From assembly GCF_002261335.1 (NCBI RefSeq), contig NZ_NEVL01000004.1:496001-560000 (forward strand): 64,000 bases of DNA, read 5' to 3'. This document shows, piece after piece, positions 9,780 through 20,574 of this stretch; within the stretch, counting starts at the first letter, position 1, and each line of letters begins with the position of its first letter. This DNA is from Bordetella genomosp. 1. GTDB lineage: Bacteria; Pseudomonadota; Gammaproteobacteria; Burkholderiales; Burkholderiaceae_B. The position numbers and the translations under genes are program-made. The notes beneath the pieces are model-generated. The model was given only the letters and a program-made list of their open reading frames with translations. It was not told the origin of the DNA and ran no database searches.

Positions 9780-10505
9780 TCATTCGACGGCGTCCACGTT
9801 GGTGACCAGCTGGCAGCGCGCGCCGCGCGAGGACACCAGCATGAAGCCCTTGGAGTAGAAGTTCTTGATGACGAAGGGGGTGCCGCGCAGCCCGGCGAGC
9901 TTGCGCCGCAGACGGTGCATCTGCACGTCGATCCGGTGCCGGCCGGAGTAGGACTCCGCATCGCCCAGGAATTGGGACAAACGCTCGTGGCTCACCGGCA
10001 TACCGGGACTGATGAGCAGCACGAACATCAGCCTCGCCTCCTTGTCCGTGAGGCTGACCTCGACCTCGCGGGCCGCATCGAACAGCGCGCCCTCCATCAG
10101 CGACAGGGACCAGCACCAGTCGTCCTCGCGCACGTGCGGCGCGGCCTGCATGCGCCGCTGCAGCGCCACCATGCTGGCCTCGAGCAGATGCATGTCGGTG
10201 GGCCGGGCCAGGTGATAGTCGGCGCCGTCGCCCAGGCTGGCGGCGCACAGGTTCGCATCGCGCTGCATCGACACCGTGATGATGCCCATGGTGGGATACT
10301 CGAACCGGATCTGGGCCAGCTGGGCCAGCACATCGCCGTCGGCCAGATGGGTGTCGGCGATCAGCACGTCGTAGCTGCCGCGCCGCAGCTCGGCCAGCCC
10401 CTCGGTGCAGCTCTCGTACCAGTCCACCGCATGCCCCATGACGGCGAGAGATTCACATACCCGCTTGGCCCAGTCCTCGTTGTCTTCGATCAGATTAATC
10501 TTCAC
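9780..10505 (-). CDS. OmpR-type response regulator (winged helix), orphan
   Basis: 241 residues from a GTG at 10505, which has a GGAAGG ribosome binding site; an in-frame ATG at 10595 would add a 30-residue leader with no receiver homology. Receiver domain residues 1-118 with acidic cluster E7-D8, acceptor D51 (VLIADTHLADGD) and a Ser at the Thr switch position; the invariant Lys is replaced by Arg (YHLARPTD). C-terminal winged helix about 130-235 (SLTDKEARLMFVLL, RIDVQMHRLRRKL). No partner kinase nearby. The Ig-repeat secreted protein lies 123 bp upstream on the same strand and may share its transcript. Confidence 0.88.
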   Translation of the reverse strand: MKINLIEDNEDWAKRVCESLAVMGHAVDWYESCTEGLAELRRGSYDVLIADTHLADGDVLAQLAQIRFEYPTMGIITVSMQRDANLCAASLGDGADYHLARPTDMHLLEASMVALQRRMQAAPHVREDDWCWSLSLMEGALFDAAREVEVSLTDKEARLMFVLLISPGMPVSHERLSQFLGDAESYSGRHRIDVQMHRLRRKLAGLRGTPFVIKNFYSKGFMLVSSRGARCQLVTNVDAVE

Positions 10506-10628
10506 GTGCCTTCCCCATGGGGCCGGCGCCCGCCGCGCGCGGCAGGACCGGCGCCTTGCATGAAAGAGAGGCCATACTGCGCACGCGCACAACATGGCCT
10601 CCGCGATCGATCCCGCCTGCCCGGGACA

Positions 10629-11705
10629 CTAGTCCATGATCATTTCCAGGGGTTTGTTCACGGTCCACTCGAACTTGCCGCGGGCCTCGCCGCCGCCCGC
10701 GTCCTGGGCGTAGATCATGAACGCGCCCGACTGCGGCACCATCGGCGCCTGTCCGCTGATCGTGCCGGTGGCCGAATCGAAGCGCAGGCCCTCGGGCAGG
10801 TGCGCCGTCGCGCCGCCGTCCTTGTCGATCAACGTGTAGCGCACCGCCCCGCTTCCACCCGCGGCGCTCACCACCGGAATGGGCGCGGAGATGGTTGCGC
10901 CCGCAGTCAGTTGCAGCGGCACCGTGGCCACCTCCAGCGCCGGGCCCAGGTTGAACTCGAGCGGCACCATCACGCTGGCGCCGCCCTCGTCGGCCACCGT
11001 CGCGGTCAGGCCCTCGAGCTTCTCCGTGTTCATCGGCACGGCGCCGCTCAGGTTGCCGGCGCCGTCGAGCACCAGGCCGGGCGGCAGGCGGAAGGTGCCG
11101 CCCGCGGGGTCGGCGTAGCTGACGGTGTAGGCCCCGGTGCCGCCCGAGACCTTGACCACCTTGATGGGCGTCCTGATCTTGCCGCCCGCCGTGGCGCGGA
11201 TCACGCCGGCGCTCACGTTCAGCGGCGGATTGATCGTGAACTGGATGGCCCTGGTCGCGCGGCCGCCGCCCGAGTCGCGCACCTCGATCACGTAGTTCAT
11301 CGTCTTGGGCGCGGACACCACCGCCACCTCGCCCGACAGGGAGCCGTCATCGCCGAACACGAGACCGGGCGGCAGCTGCGCCGGCTTGCCCGCGGCATCG
11401 AGCAGGCGGAAGCTGACGTTGCCGGTGCCGCCGGAGGTGCGGACCTTGAGCAGGCGCGAGGCCAGGTGGGTGCCGGACGTGACCGCGAGCCCGCGCGACT
11501 TCGTCGGCACGCGGGCCGGTTCCGCGGCGGGCGCCGCAGCGGGTGTCGCCGCAGACGTGGCGGGCACCACCCGTTCGATCAGGCGGCCGACCGGCGCCTT
11601 GCCCCGCTCCGCCGGTTGCGCGGCCGCGACGGCGTCAGACATTGACGACACGGCAAGAAGGGCGCTCGCCGTGGCCAGCGCGGCGTAAACAGTATGACGT
11701 TTCAT
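10629..11705 (-). CDS. Secreted protein with three to four Ig-like (He_PIG-type) repeats
   Basis: 358 residues from the ATG at 11705, which has an AAAAAGGA binding site. A Sec signal peptide covers about residues 1-28, then an Ala/Pro-rich linker to about 65. It is followed by repeats of roughly 90 residues, each carrying a G-G-[TS]-G turn, a beta strand, then L-P-[PE]-G-L-x-[FL]-D and [GT]-x-[IL]-S-G. Examples are PPGLVFGDDGSLSG, PPGLVLDGAGNLSG and PEGLRFDSATGTISG. This is the pattern of 'putative Ig' cadherin-like domains found in large bacterial adhesins. The protein has no anchor or sorting motif, so it may be periplasmic or released. Neighbour of two response regulators and the autotransporter. 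Function unknown. Confidence 0.8.
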   Translation of the reverse strand: MKRHTVYAALATASALLAVSSMSDAVAAAQPAERGKAPVGRLIERVVPATSAATPAAAPAAEPARVPTKSRGLAVTSGTHLASRLLKVRTSGGTGNVSFRLLDAAGKPAQLPPGLVFGDDGSLSGEVAVVSAPKTMNYVIEVRDSGGGRATRAIQFTINPPLNVSAGVIRATAGGKIRTPIKVVKVSGGTGAYTVSYADPAGGTFRLPPGLVLDGAGNLSGAVPMNTEKLEGLTATVADEGGASVMVPLEFNLGPALEVATVPLQLTAGATISAPIPVVSAAGGSGAVRYTLIDKDGGATAHLPEGLRFDSATGTISGQAPMVPQSGAFMIYAQDAGGGEARGKFEWTVNKPLEMIMD

Positions 11706-12061
11706 CAGAGTCCTTTTTTTCCAAGTGGGATGCGACCGATCGCGGATGCGAATTTGTTCGACGCTTGCCCCGAAAATCCTCAGCAAAATCTCGGGGCCCG
11801 CACGAACGGCATGCATTCTGCATTTGTCGAACTTGGGGCGAGTAGAGTGGAAATACTCGACTTGGCGGGCGCGCACCGGTGTGCGCGGCGCGGGCGCAAA
11901 ACTCTCGGATCGAGTCTCGCGTGGGCACGTGCCCGGGCGCGGCCGCGCGTCGATGCCACGGTGGGCGGTGCACGATGCGCGGCCCGCAACGCAGAAACGC
12001 GGCCGTGGCCGCGTCTCGTGGTGTCGGGGGCCAGGCGCCGGAAGGCGCGGGCCCGGAGGAT
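11706..12061. other. Intergenic region upstream of the Ig-repeat gene
   Basis: 356 bp with no supportable gene. It holds an inverted repeat CCCCGA/TCGGGG around 11769-11799 and GTTCGAC / GTCGAAC half-sites about 70 bp apart (11757 and 11827). These could be part of the Ig-repeat gene promoter or a regulator site. Confidence 0.5.
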
Positions 12062-13123
12062 TCAGCGCGCCGCGGCGAGGCGCTCCAGGATGAACGCGCC
12101 GCGCTGCGCCACGCAGGGCGAGCGGTCGCCGGCGAAACGCCGCGCCCACTCGGTCAGCACGTCGGGCGCGAGCCTGTCCATCTCGATCACCAGCGCCTGC
12201 GCGGCCACCCGGCGCACCCGAAACGCGCGATCGGCGGCGGCCGCCGCGAGGGTCTGCAGGAACGGCGGCGCGTGGTCGAGCGGCCGCTCGCCCAGGATCG
12301 GCCGCATCCGGCTCACGCAGTAGCGCAGGTCGATCCATTCCCGCTCGTGTCCCTCGAGCCAGACCGCCCTGCCCGACAGCAGCGCGCGATACGCCGCGGC
12401 ACGCACCGCGGGCTGGACGGCGCGCGCGGCGATCGCGCTCAGATGCGGATCGAGCGCCGCCGTGCGCAGGCACTGCGTCAGCGCGCTCGCCAGGGGCCCG
12501 TGCGTGGCCGACAGCAGCCGCCTCACCAGCGCGGCGTTGACGCCGTCGAGCGCGATCAGCGCCGCCATCAGCGCGCGCTCCGGCGCCTGCAGACGGCCCC
12601 ATGAGGTCCAGGCCGGCAATACCGCGCACAACGCGTCCACGACATGGTCGGGATCGGACGCCTGTGCCAGCGGCACCAGCGTGGCGCGCGCGGCGGCGCG
12701 CACCTGCGGCACCCAGTCGTTGAGACGGCGCAGCGCCAGGGCGAAGAAGAAACGGTTGGGGACCGGCCCGGCCAGCGCGCGCAGCGCGCCTTCGCGCTCG
12801 TGCCCGTCGCCGCTGACGAGGGCCAGCCACGGCGGAAACACGCACGCGGCGGCCTCCGGCCGCGCCCGCGCGAACGGCAGGCGCGCCAGCCACCGCGGCG
12901 CACGCGCGGACGCGGCGGCGCGGCTGTGGTGATGCCTTGCATGCCACCAGGCGTGCCGCAGGCGCCGCTCCCATTCGGGCAACAGCGGCAGGGGCAGCGG
13001 CGCGGTCAGCGCCAGCAACTCGTCAAAGGCAACGCGCGCCTGCGCCGCGCCGTTGGGCGGCGCGGGCAGGCGCACGACGGTGGCGCACAGCAATTCATCG
13101 AAGGCATCGCGCATCACGGGCAT
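12062..13123 (-). CDS. HEAT-repeat-like protein of unknown function
   Basis: 353 residues from the ATG at 13123 (MPVMRDAFDELL); a second ATG at 13114 is also possible. The longer frame upstream runs into the tRNA gene and cannot be real. The sequence is alpha-helical and Ala/Leu/Arg-rich with repeated helical pairs (RRLNDWVPQVRAAARATL, RAVQPAVRAAAYRALL, RAFRVRRVAAQALV) of HEAT/PBS-lyase type, suggesting a protein-protein scaffold. No signal peptide or catalytic motif is visible. A terminator separates it from the upstream tRNA-Ser. Substrate or partner unknown. Confidence 0.7.
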   Translation of the reverse strand: MPVMRDAFDELLCATVVRLPAPPNGAAQARVAFDELLALTAPLPLPLLPEWERRLRHAWWHARHHHSRAAASARAPRWLARLPFARARPEAAACVFPPWLALVSGDGHEREGALRALAGPVPNRFFFALALRRLNDWVPQVRAAARATLVPLAQASDPDHVVDALCAVLPAWTSWGRLQAPERALMAALIALDGVNAALVRRLLSATHGPLASALTQCLRTAALDPHLSAIAARAVQPAVRAAAYRALLSGRAVWLEGHEREWIDLRYCVSRMRPILGERPLDHAPPFLQTLAAAAADRAFRVRRVAAQALVIEMDRLAPDVLTEWARRFAGDRSPCVAQRGAFILERLAAAR

Positions 13124-13202
13124 TCCGGTATCGACGAGACAACAGGACCACAACAACGGGGGTGCAGGTTCGCGGCAAAAACCCGGGGCCACGGCCCGCA
13201 AA

Positions 13203-13238
13203 GAAAAAACCCGCAGCGTTTGCACGCTGCGGGTTTTT
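13203..13238 (-). terminator. Terminator after tRNA-Ser
   Basis: Perfect 10-bp stem CCCGCAGCGT / ACGCTGCGGG with a 4-nt loop. A-runs and T-runs flank it on both sides, so it should work in either direction; on the minus strand it ends the tRNA transcript. Confidence 0.93.
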
Positions 13239-13287
13239 AGACTTCGGTGACTTTTGGTTTTCGCCGCCAGGCACCGAAGCGGTGTCT

Positions 13288-13380
13288 TGGCGGAGACGGT
13301 GGGATTCGAACCCACGATGCAGTTTTTAGCCACATACTCCCTTAGCAGGGGAGCCCCTTCAGCCTCTCGGGCACGTCTCC
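13288..13380 (-). tRNA. tRNA-Ser (anticodon GCT)
   Basis: 93 nt including an encoded CCA. Acceptor stem GGAGACG pairs with CGTCTCC, discriminator G. The anticodon arm CTCCC-CTGCTAA-GGGAG gives anticodon GCT (reads AGC/AGU). There is a long variable arm (class II tRNA), and the T arm contains GGTTCGAATCC. It decodes serine. Confidence 0.97.
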
Positions 13381-13512
13381 GAAGAATCCGAGATTCTACA
13401 CGAATTTTTTGTCGCTTCGCCAGCGCCGGGGCCGTGTCGCGCAAAAAAATGTGTGGTCCGATGCTTTCGGACAGGCTCGCGTTGCGACGCGAGCCGGTGT
13501 CCGGTCAGGGCA

Positions 13513-14778
13513 TCAGGCCTTTTCGCCGGGCGCCTGGTCGAGGCCGAATGCCTTGTGCAGGGCACGCACGGCCAGTTCCATGTACTTGTCGTCGATGATG
13601 ACCGAGGTCTTGATCTCGCTGGTGCTGATCATCTGGATGTTGATGCCCTCTTGCGAGAGCGTCTGGAACATCAGGCTGGCCACGCCCACGTGCGAGCGCA
13701 TGCCGATACCCACGATCGAGACCTTGGCGACCTTCTCGTCGGTGACCAGTTCGCGCGCGCCCACGGCGGGGATCACGTCGCGCTTGAGCACGTCGATGGT
13801 GCGCAGGAACTCGTTGCGGTTGACCGTGAACGAGAAATCGGTCGTGCCGGCAACCGATTGGTTCTGCACGATCATGTCGACATCGATGTTGGCGCCGGCG
13901 ATGGGGCCCAGGATCGAGTAGGCGATGCCGGGTTTGTCGGGCACGGCCAGCAGGGTGATCTTGGCTTCGTCGCGGCTGAAGGCGATGCCGGAGACAACGG
14001 CGGCTTCCATTTTTTCGTCTTCCTCAAAAGTAATCAGCGTGCCCGAAACCATTTCTTCTTCGAGCGGGATAAGCGGGTCGGTCAGGGACGACAGCACACG
14101 GACCGGGACGCGGTACTTGCCCGCGAACTCGACCGAGCGGATCTGCAGGACTTTCGAGCCCAGCGATGCCATCTCCAGCATTTCTTCGAACGAGACCACC
14201 GGCATGCGGCGGGCCTCGGGCACCACGCGCGGATCGGTGGTGTAGACGCCGTCGACGTCGGTGTAGATCAGGCACTCGTGCGCCTTGATCGCGGCCGCCA
14301 CGGCCACGGCCGAGGTGTCGGAGCCGCCACGGCCGAGCGTCGTGATGTGACCTTCGTCGTCCACGCCCTGGAAGCCGGTCACGATGACCACGCGGCCGGC
14401 GTCGAGATCGGCGCGGATGCGGGCATCGTCGATCGAGTTGATGCGGGCCTTGGTGTACGACGAGTCGGTGCGCACGGGCACCTGCCAGCCGGCGTAGCTG
14501 CGCGCCGGCACGCCTTCGGCCTGCAGCGCGATCGCCAGCATGCCGCTGGACGCCTGCTCGCCGGTGGCGGCGATCATGTCGAGTTCGCGGCCATCGGGCT
14601 GCGGCGTGATTTCGCGGGCAAGGCCCAGCAGGCGATTGGTTTCGCCCGCCATGGCCGAAGGCACCACGACGACCTGGTGGCCGGCGGCGTGCCACTTCGC
14701 GACGCGGCGCGCCACATTCTTGATGCGCTCGACCGAGCCCATCGAGGTACCGCCATACTTATGAACGATCAGGGACAT
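13513..14778 (-). CDS. lysC: Aspartate kinase
   Basis: 421 residues from the ATG at 14778 (MSLIVHKYGGTSMGS). Catalyses ATP-dependent phosphorylation of L-aspartate, the first step towards lysine, threonine, methionine and diaminopimelate. The N-terminal kinase domain (1-240) has the KYGGTS motif at residues 7-12 and an FQGVDDEGHITTLGRGGSDTS stretch near 135-155. The C-terminal half carries two ACT domains (about 265-405) for feedback inhibition by lysine/threonine, as in monofunctional betaproteobacterial enzymes. Stand-alone gene just upstream of the tRNA-Ser gene on the same strand, as in Bordetella relatives. Confidence 0.97.
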   Translation of the reverse strand: MSLIVHKYGGTSMGSVERIKNVARRVAKWHAAGHQVVVVPSAMAGETNRLLGLAREITPQPDGRELDMIAATGEQASSGMLAIALQAEGVPARSYAGWQVPVRTDSSYTKARINSIDDARIRADLDAGRVVIVTGFQGVDDEGHITTLGRGGSDTSAVAVAAAIKAHECLIYTDVDGVYTTDPRVVPEARRMPVVSFEEMLEMASLGSKVLQIRSVEFAGKYRVPVRVLSSLTDPLIPLEEEMVSGTLITFEEDEKMEAAVVSGIAFSRDEAKITLLAVPDKPGIAYSILGPIAGANIDVDMIVQNQSVAGTTDFSFTVNRNEFLRTIDVLKRDVIPAVGARELVTDEKVAKVSIVGIGMRSHVGVASLMFQTLSQEGINIQMISTSEIKTSVIIDDKYMELAVRALHKAFGLDQAPGEKA

Positions 14779-14948
14779 CTCGTACTCTGGCTGGAGGCCC
14801 GCTCGACGAAAATAGGCGGGCAAAGCTCACTAGTTTAACGCGACGGTAAAAATTTGCGCAGACGGAATCGAAACAGACCCGTTCTTGCGTGGATCGGCGC
14901 CGGATCACGCGCGTCTTGCGGCCGATCCCGCCCCGATTTTCCGCGCCC

Positions 14949-15953
14949 TCATCCGCCCTGCGGCTCGAGCCAGACCCGGCCGCGGTGGCAGCGGATCCAG
15001 TGGCCCTCGTGGGCCTGGCGCAGGTCGCGGTCGTGGCCGAGCTGGTGCAGGCCGCGCAGCTGGCGCATCAGCTCGGCCAGGCGGGCGTCGGCGGGCGCGC
15101 GCAAGCCGTGCAGGCCGAGCCAGTATCGCAGCACCTGGGCCTGGCGCGGCGGCGACAGCGCGCGCCACGCCGCCAGGTCGAAATCGCGGCCGTCGGGCGT
15201 GGCGCCGAGCGCGGCAAAATCAGACTCGGCCACCTCGGCCAGGATCTCGGCGGCCTCGGCCATGTGGCGCGCCTGGCGCGCCACGACGGCCTGCCAGCCC
15301 GGCCAGCGCGCGTCGAGCACGGGCGTGAGCCGGGTGCGCACCGCGGCGCGGGTGTAGGCCGGGTCGGTGTTGGTGGGATCCTGGACCGCATGCCAGCCGG
15401 TGCGCGCCGCGTAGGCCGCGGCGGCGGCCAGGATGCGGGCGCGGTCGAGGTCGAGCCAGGGCCGCAGGTAGACGATGCCGTCGCGCGTCGTGGCCGGCCG
15501 CATCGCGCCCATGCCCTGCGGCCCGGCGCCGCGCAGCAGCCGCAGCAACACGGTCTCGGCCTGGTCGTTGCGGTGATGCGCCAGCATGACGTACCTCACG
15601 CCGGCCTCGCGCGCCAGCCCGGCCAGGGCGGCATAGCGGGCCGCGCGCGCGGCCGCCTCGATGCCCTTGCCGCCGTCGGGCGCCACGGCCACGCGCGCGC
15701 TGTGCAGCGGCACGCCGAGCGCGCCGGCCAGCGCCTCGACCTGCGCCTGCCAGTCGTCGGCCGGCGCCTGCAGGCCGTGGTGCACATGGAACAGCACCAG
15801 GTCGCGGCCCAGGCTCGCGGCCGCCACCGCCAGCATCGCCGAGTCCGCGCCGCCGCTGACCGCCACGGCCACGCGGGCGCCCGCCGGCCACTGCGCACGC
15901 AGCGGCGCGGCCAGGGCCACGAAGGGATCGTCGGCGGAAAGGGGCGCGGACAT
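14949..15953 (-). CDS. tilS: tRNA(Ile)-lysidine synthetase
   Basis: 334 residues from the ATG at 15953 (MSAPLSADD). ATP-dependent enzyme that converts cytidine 34 of tRNA-Ile(CAU) to lysidine, changing its specificity from Met to Ile; cytoplasmic and essential. The N-type PP-loop SGGADS is at residues 33-38, followed by HVHHGLQ (HxHHGL signature) near 66 and LAHHRNDQAETVLLRL near 130. The C-terminal tRNA-binding part is shorter than in E. coli TilS (about 430 residues), as in many betaproteobacteria. The accA gene lies 133 bp upstream on the same strand. Confidence 0.96.
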   Translation of the reverse strand: MSAPLSADDPFVALAAPLRAQWPAGARVAVAVSGGADSAMLAVAAASLGRDLVLFHVHHGLQAPADDWQAQVEALAGALGVPLHSARVAVAPDGGKGIEAAARAARYAALAGLAREAGVRYVMLAHHRNDQAETVLLRLLRGAGPQGMGAMRPATTRDGIVYLRPWLDLDRARILAAAAAYAARTGWHAVQDPTNTDPAYTRAAVRTRLTPVLDARWPGWQAVVARQARHMAEAAEILAEVAESDFAALGATPDGRDFDLAAWRALSPPRQAQVLRYWLGLHGLRAPADARLAELMRQLRGLHQLGHDRDLRQAHEGHWIRCHRGRVWLEPQGG

Positions 15954-16086
15954 GAGGTGGGCGGTCAGGAGCGGGAAAGGCCGCGGGCGCGCCGGACGGC
16001 AAAATGGCCGGGCATCGGCCCGGCCATCGGATACAGCACGGCGACAGCCCGAGCATAACGCGGGCGTCGCCACGGCGCGGCCTGCC

Positions 16087-17052
16087 TCAGGCGCGCGCTT
16101 CCTGGAAGCGGCCGTACGACATCACGCGCTCGAGGCGCTGCTGGATCAGCTGGTCGGGCGTGAGGCCCTGCAGCTGGCGCAGCGCATCGCCAAGCGCACG
16201 GCGCAGCAGGCGGGCCATGACGCGCGGATCGCGGTGGGCGCCGCCCACGGGCTCGTTGACCACGCGGTCGATCAGGTTCAGGTCTTTCAGGCGCGGCGCG
16301 ACGATGGCGAGCTGTTCGGCCGCCTCGGGCGCCTTGTCGGCGCTGCGCCACAGGATCGACGCGCAACCCTCGGGCGAGATCACCGAGTAGGTGGCGTACT
16401 GCAGCATCAGCACGGCGTTGCCCACGGCGATCGCCAGCGCGCCGCCCGAGCCGCCCTCGCCGATGATCGTGACGATCACGGGCACCTTGAGCTCGGCCAT
16501 GGCGTACAGGTTGTGGCCGATCGCCTCGGACTGGCCGCGCTCTTCGGCGCCCACGCCGGGATAGGCGCCCGGGGTGTCGACGAAGGTGAAGATCGGCAGG
16601 CCGAACTTCTCGGCCAGGCGCATCAGGCGCAGGGCCTTGCGATAGCCCTCGGGACGCGGCATGCCGAAGTTGCGCGCGGCGCGCTCCTTGGTGTCGCGGC
16701 CCTTCTGGTGGCCGATGACCATGCAGGGCTGGCCGTTGAAGCGGGCCAGGCCGCCCACGATGGACTGGTCATCGGCGTACATGCGGTCGCCGTGCAGTTC
16801 GTGGAAGTCGGTGAACATCTCGCGCACGTAGTCGAGCGTGTACGGCCGCTGCGGGTGGCGCGCCACGAGGGCGGTCTGCCACGGCGTGAGCTTGCCGTAG
16901 ATTTCCTTGGCGAGTGCCTGGCTTTTCTGCTGCAGACGGCCGATCTCGTCGGAGATGTCCACAGCGGAGTCGGCCTGCACGTAGCGCAGCTGCTCGATCT
17001 TGTTTTCAAGCTCGGCGAGCGGTTGTTCGAATTCCAGGAAAGTATTGCGCAT
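16087..17052 (-). CDS. accA: Acetyl-CoA carboxylase carboxyltransferase subunit alpha
   Basis: 321 residues, standard length. Forms the A2D2 carboxyltransferase with AccD and transfers CO2 from carboxybiotin to acetyl-CoA, committing carbon to fatty acid synthesis. The N-terminal helical part starts [19 protein letters not shown]. The crotonase-like core includes [18 protein letters not shown], a [15 protein letters not shown] motif near residue 155 and the oxyanion-hole glycines [10 protein letters not shown] near 190. The DNA glycosylase gene ends 36 bp before it on the same strand, so cysS, glycosylase and accA may be co-transcribed. Confidence 0.97.
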   Translation of the reverse strand: MRNTFLEFEQPLAELENKIEQLRYVQADSAVDISDEIGRLQQKSQALAKEIYGKLTPWQTALVARHPQRPYTLDYVREMFTDFHELHGDRMYADDQSIVGGLARFNGQPCMVIGHQKGRDTKERAARNFGMPRPEGYRKALRLMRLAEKFGLPIFTFVDTPGAYPGVGAEERGQSEAIGHNLYAMAELKVPVIVTIIGEGGSGGALAIAVGNAVLMLQYATYSVISPEGCASILWRSADKAPEAAEQLAIVAPRLKDLNLIDRVVNEPVGGAHRDPRVMARLLRRALGDALRQLQGLTPDQLIQQRLERVMSYGRFQEARA

Positions 17053-17088
17053 GAAGTGTGGTTCCGTTGATGGGCGAGGCGCTGCGGA

Positions 17089-17733
17089 TCAGTACTGGAC
17101 CGGGGTCGGTTCCAGACTGCGCCACAGATACCAGGTCGCCACGGTACGCCAGGGCTGCCACGCCAACGAGACCTCACGGGCCTCGAAGCGCGAAACCGGC
17201 TCGCCGCTGAAATAGTGTAACGAGATTGCCTTGAGCAACCCAAGATCGTCCAGCGGCAGGATGTCCGGCCGCTGCAGATTGAAAATCAAAAACATCTCCG
17301 CCGTCCAGCGTCCGATGCCGCGGATCGCGACCAGCTCGGAAATGACGGCTTCGTCGTCCATCGTGGCCCAGCGCTCGGGATGCACCTTGCGCTGGCCGAA
17401 ATGTTCCGCCAGATCCTGCACGTACTCGGCCTTGCGCTGCGACAGGCCGGCGGCGCGCAGGTTGGCCACGCCGGCCTTGAGCACGGTGGCGGGCGTGGGC
17501 CGCTTTCCGACGGTGTCGATGAAGCGGTTCCAGAGCGCCTCGGCGGCCTTGGTCGAGATCTGCTGGCCCACGATCGCGCGCGCCAGCGTCACGAACGGGG
17601 TGCCGCGCGACGACAGCCAGGTGTCGGCGTGCTGGGGAATGATCTTCTTGAGAATGCGGTCGCGGCGCATCAGGTGCGCGACGGCCTCCTCCCAGTAATC
17701 GGGCTTGACGAGTTCGAGTTCGGGGCTGGACAT
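17089..17733 (-). CDS. DNA-3-methyladenine glycosylase, AlkA/HhH-GPD type
   Basis: About 214 residues from the ATG at 17733; an ATG at 17766 would overlap the end of cysS by 16 bp and is the alternative. Base-excision repair enzyme removing alkylated purines. It shows the helix-hairpin-helix with GPD loop: LVAIRGIGRWTAEMF followed by LQRPDILPLDD, where the aspartate after PL is the expected catalytic residue (about residue 155). An upstream IVGQQIS motif is typical of the family. There is no Fe-S cluster cysteine loop, so it is not an EndoIII/MutY protein. Sits between cysS and accA, an arrangement common in Burkholderiales. Confidence 0.93.
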   Translation of the reverse strand: MSSPELELVKPDYWEEAVAHLMRRDRILKKIIPQHADTWLSSRGTPFVTLARAIVGQQISTKAAEALWNRFIDTVGKRPTPATVLKAGVANLRAAGLSQRKAEYVQDLAEHFGQRKVHPERWATMDDEAVISELVAIRGIGRWTAEMFLIFNLQRPDILPLDDLGLLKAISLHYFSGEPVSRFEAREVSLAWQPWRTVATWYLWRSLEPTPVQY

Positions 17734-17750
17734 AAAGACGGGCTCGGCGA

Positions 17751-19208
<1,458 letters not shown>

Positions 19209-19884
19209 GACGATAGGGAAGCGGGTCGTGGAAATCGGCGGGGCCGACGAAGGCAACGGGAGGCGACGGCGCGGGGCATCCCCCGCAAGCCCCTGGGCCG
19301 CATCGGGGCGGCGCGCGGGGCGCTAGTGCCGGACAGGCCGGCCTGGCGGGCGACAACAACAGCGCGCGGCGACCAGGCCTCGAGCCGGCGCGCGCCGCAC
19401 GGACAGGACCGACGGCGACGCCCGCAGGCCACGCGCGGCGCGATGCGCCGTCTGCGCGGCCACGGCGAGTGGCTCAATCCAATGCGATCCCATCATCGTG
19501 ATCCTGTTGTTGCTGAATTTCCGTGCCTGCGGGAAATGCGCCCGCGGGCCACGGCCCTGTTACCTGTGCTGCCGACGCGGCGTCCGCGGCGGGCCGGGCC
19601 CGCGCCAGGCGCATCGATACTCGTGGCCGCGGCGGCCGGCGTGGCGACGACGCGGCGCGCCCGCAGCGACGTCACTGCCATGCCCTGCCTGCACTGCCAC
19701 CAGCCATGCGGCATGCCGTATTGCCCGCGCCCCTGCCCTCGAAAGACCCCGCGGCCACCCATGAAACCGCCCATCGGGCAGACCGTCCGGCGCATCCGAG
19801 GCTAAAATGGCGGTCGTCAAGTATAACAAGCGGCCCGCCGGCGCGTGCAGTCCGGTCGCGCGCCCACCTTTTACGGATGCCCTC
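19209..19884. other. Intergenic region between cysS and the TPR gene
   Basis: 676 bp of very GC-rich DNA between divergent genes. Several frames are open, but none has family resemblance or a good ribosome binding site. Near the right end, TAAAAT (19803-19808) is a possible -10 element for the rightward TPR-cyclophilin-lpxH unit. Confidence 0.5.
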
Positions 19885-20574
19885 GTGACTTCCACGCGTC
19901 TTTGCATCACCGTGCTCGCCAGCGTCCTGGCCCTGCTGCCGGCCTCGGCCAGCCTGGCCCAGTCGATGGGCGGGGGCACCAGTTTCGACCGCAATCCCAT
20001 GAACAGCCGCACCAAGCTCGACCCGATCCCGCCCGAAGGCGGCTGGGACGGCCTGGCCCGGCTGCTCGAGGCCGCCAAGCCCGGCGTCGACACCCGCCTC
20101 GACCCCTCCCCCTCGCAGATCACCGACCACATCGAGGGCCTGCTCAACAAGGGCAAGAACGAGGCCGCGCTCGAGATGATCGAGGCGCGCCTGGCCGAGA
20201 GCAAGAGCCGCCGCGGCGGCACCGACGTGCAGCTGATGTTCCAGCACGCGCGCGCCCTGCACGCCCTGGACCGCGACAACGAGGCGATCGACATTTACAC
20301 CGAGATGACCACGCGCTTTCCGGAACTGCCGGAGCCGTGGAACAATCTGGCGGCGATCCGCGCCGACCGGGGCGAGCTCGACCTCGCGCAACAGGCGTTG
20401 CAGATGTCGCTGCGCGCCGATCCCAATTACGCCGCCGCACGGGCCAACCTGGCCGACGTGCAGCTGCTGATCGCACTGCGCACCTATCGCCAGGAAGCCG
20501 CCCGCGGCGTGCCCGGCATGGCGCAGCGCGCCAAAGAAATCGAGACCGTGATCAAGGAAAAGCAGAGCCGATGA
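19885..20574 (+). CDS. Exported TPR-repeat protein
   Basis: 229 residues from the GTG at 19885 (preceded by GGAT); an upstream frame to 19807 lacks a signal. Sec signal peptide residues 1-27 ([25 protein letters not shown]). The mature protein has tetratricopeptide-like helices: [53 protein letters not shown] and [28 protein letters not shown]. Its stop overlaps the start of the cyclophilin gene (ATGA), so it is coupled to a periplasmic foldase. A periplasmic assembly role is suggested but no specific function is known. Confidence 0.85.
   Translation: MTSTRLCITVLASVLALLPASASLAQSMGGGTSFDRNPMNSRTKLDPIPPEGGWDGLARLLEAAKPGVDTRLDPSPSQITDHIEGLLNKGKNEAALEMIEARLAESKSRRGGTDVQLMFQHARALHALDRDNEAIDIYTEMTTRFPELPEPWNNLAAIRADRGELDLAQQALQMSLRADPNYAAARANLADVQLLIALRTYRQEAARGVPGMAQRAKEIETVIKEKQSR

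Noticed and set aside
11706-12974. Extension of the Ig-repeat gene frame to a 781-residue protein
   Set aside because: The upstream part overlaps the HEAT-repeat gene in another frame and precedes a clear signal peptide with its own binding site at 11705.
13124-13444. N-terminal extension of the HEAT-repeat protein to 13444
   Set aside because: It would run through the tRNA-Ser gene and its terminator; the ATG at 13123 lies just inside the terminator.
19681-19806. Small Cys-rich frame (MPCLHCHQPCGMPYC...) just before the TPR gene
   Set aside because: Several CxxC pairs are attractive, but there is no ribosome binding site and its proline/arginine tail looks like random GC-rich coding.
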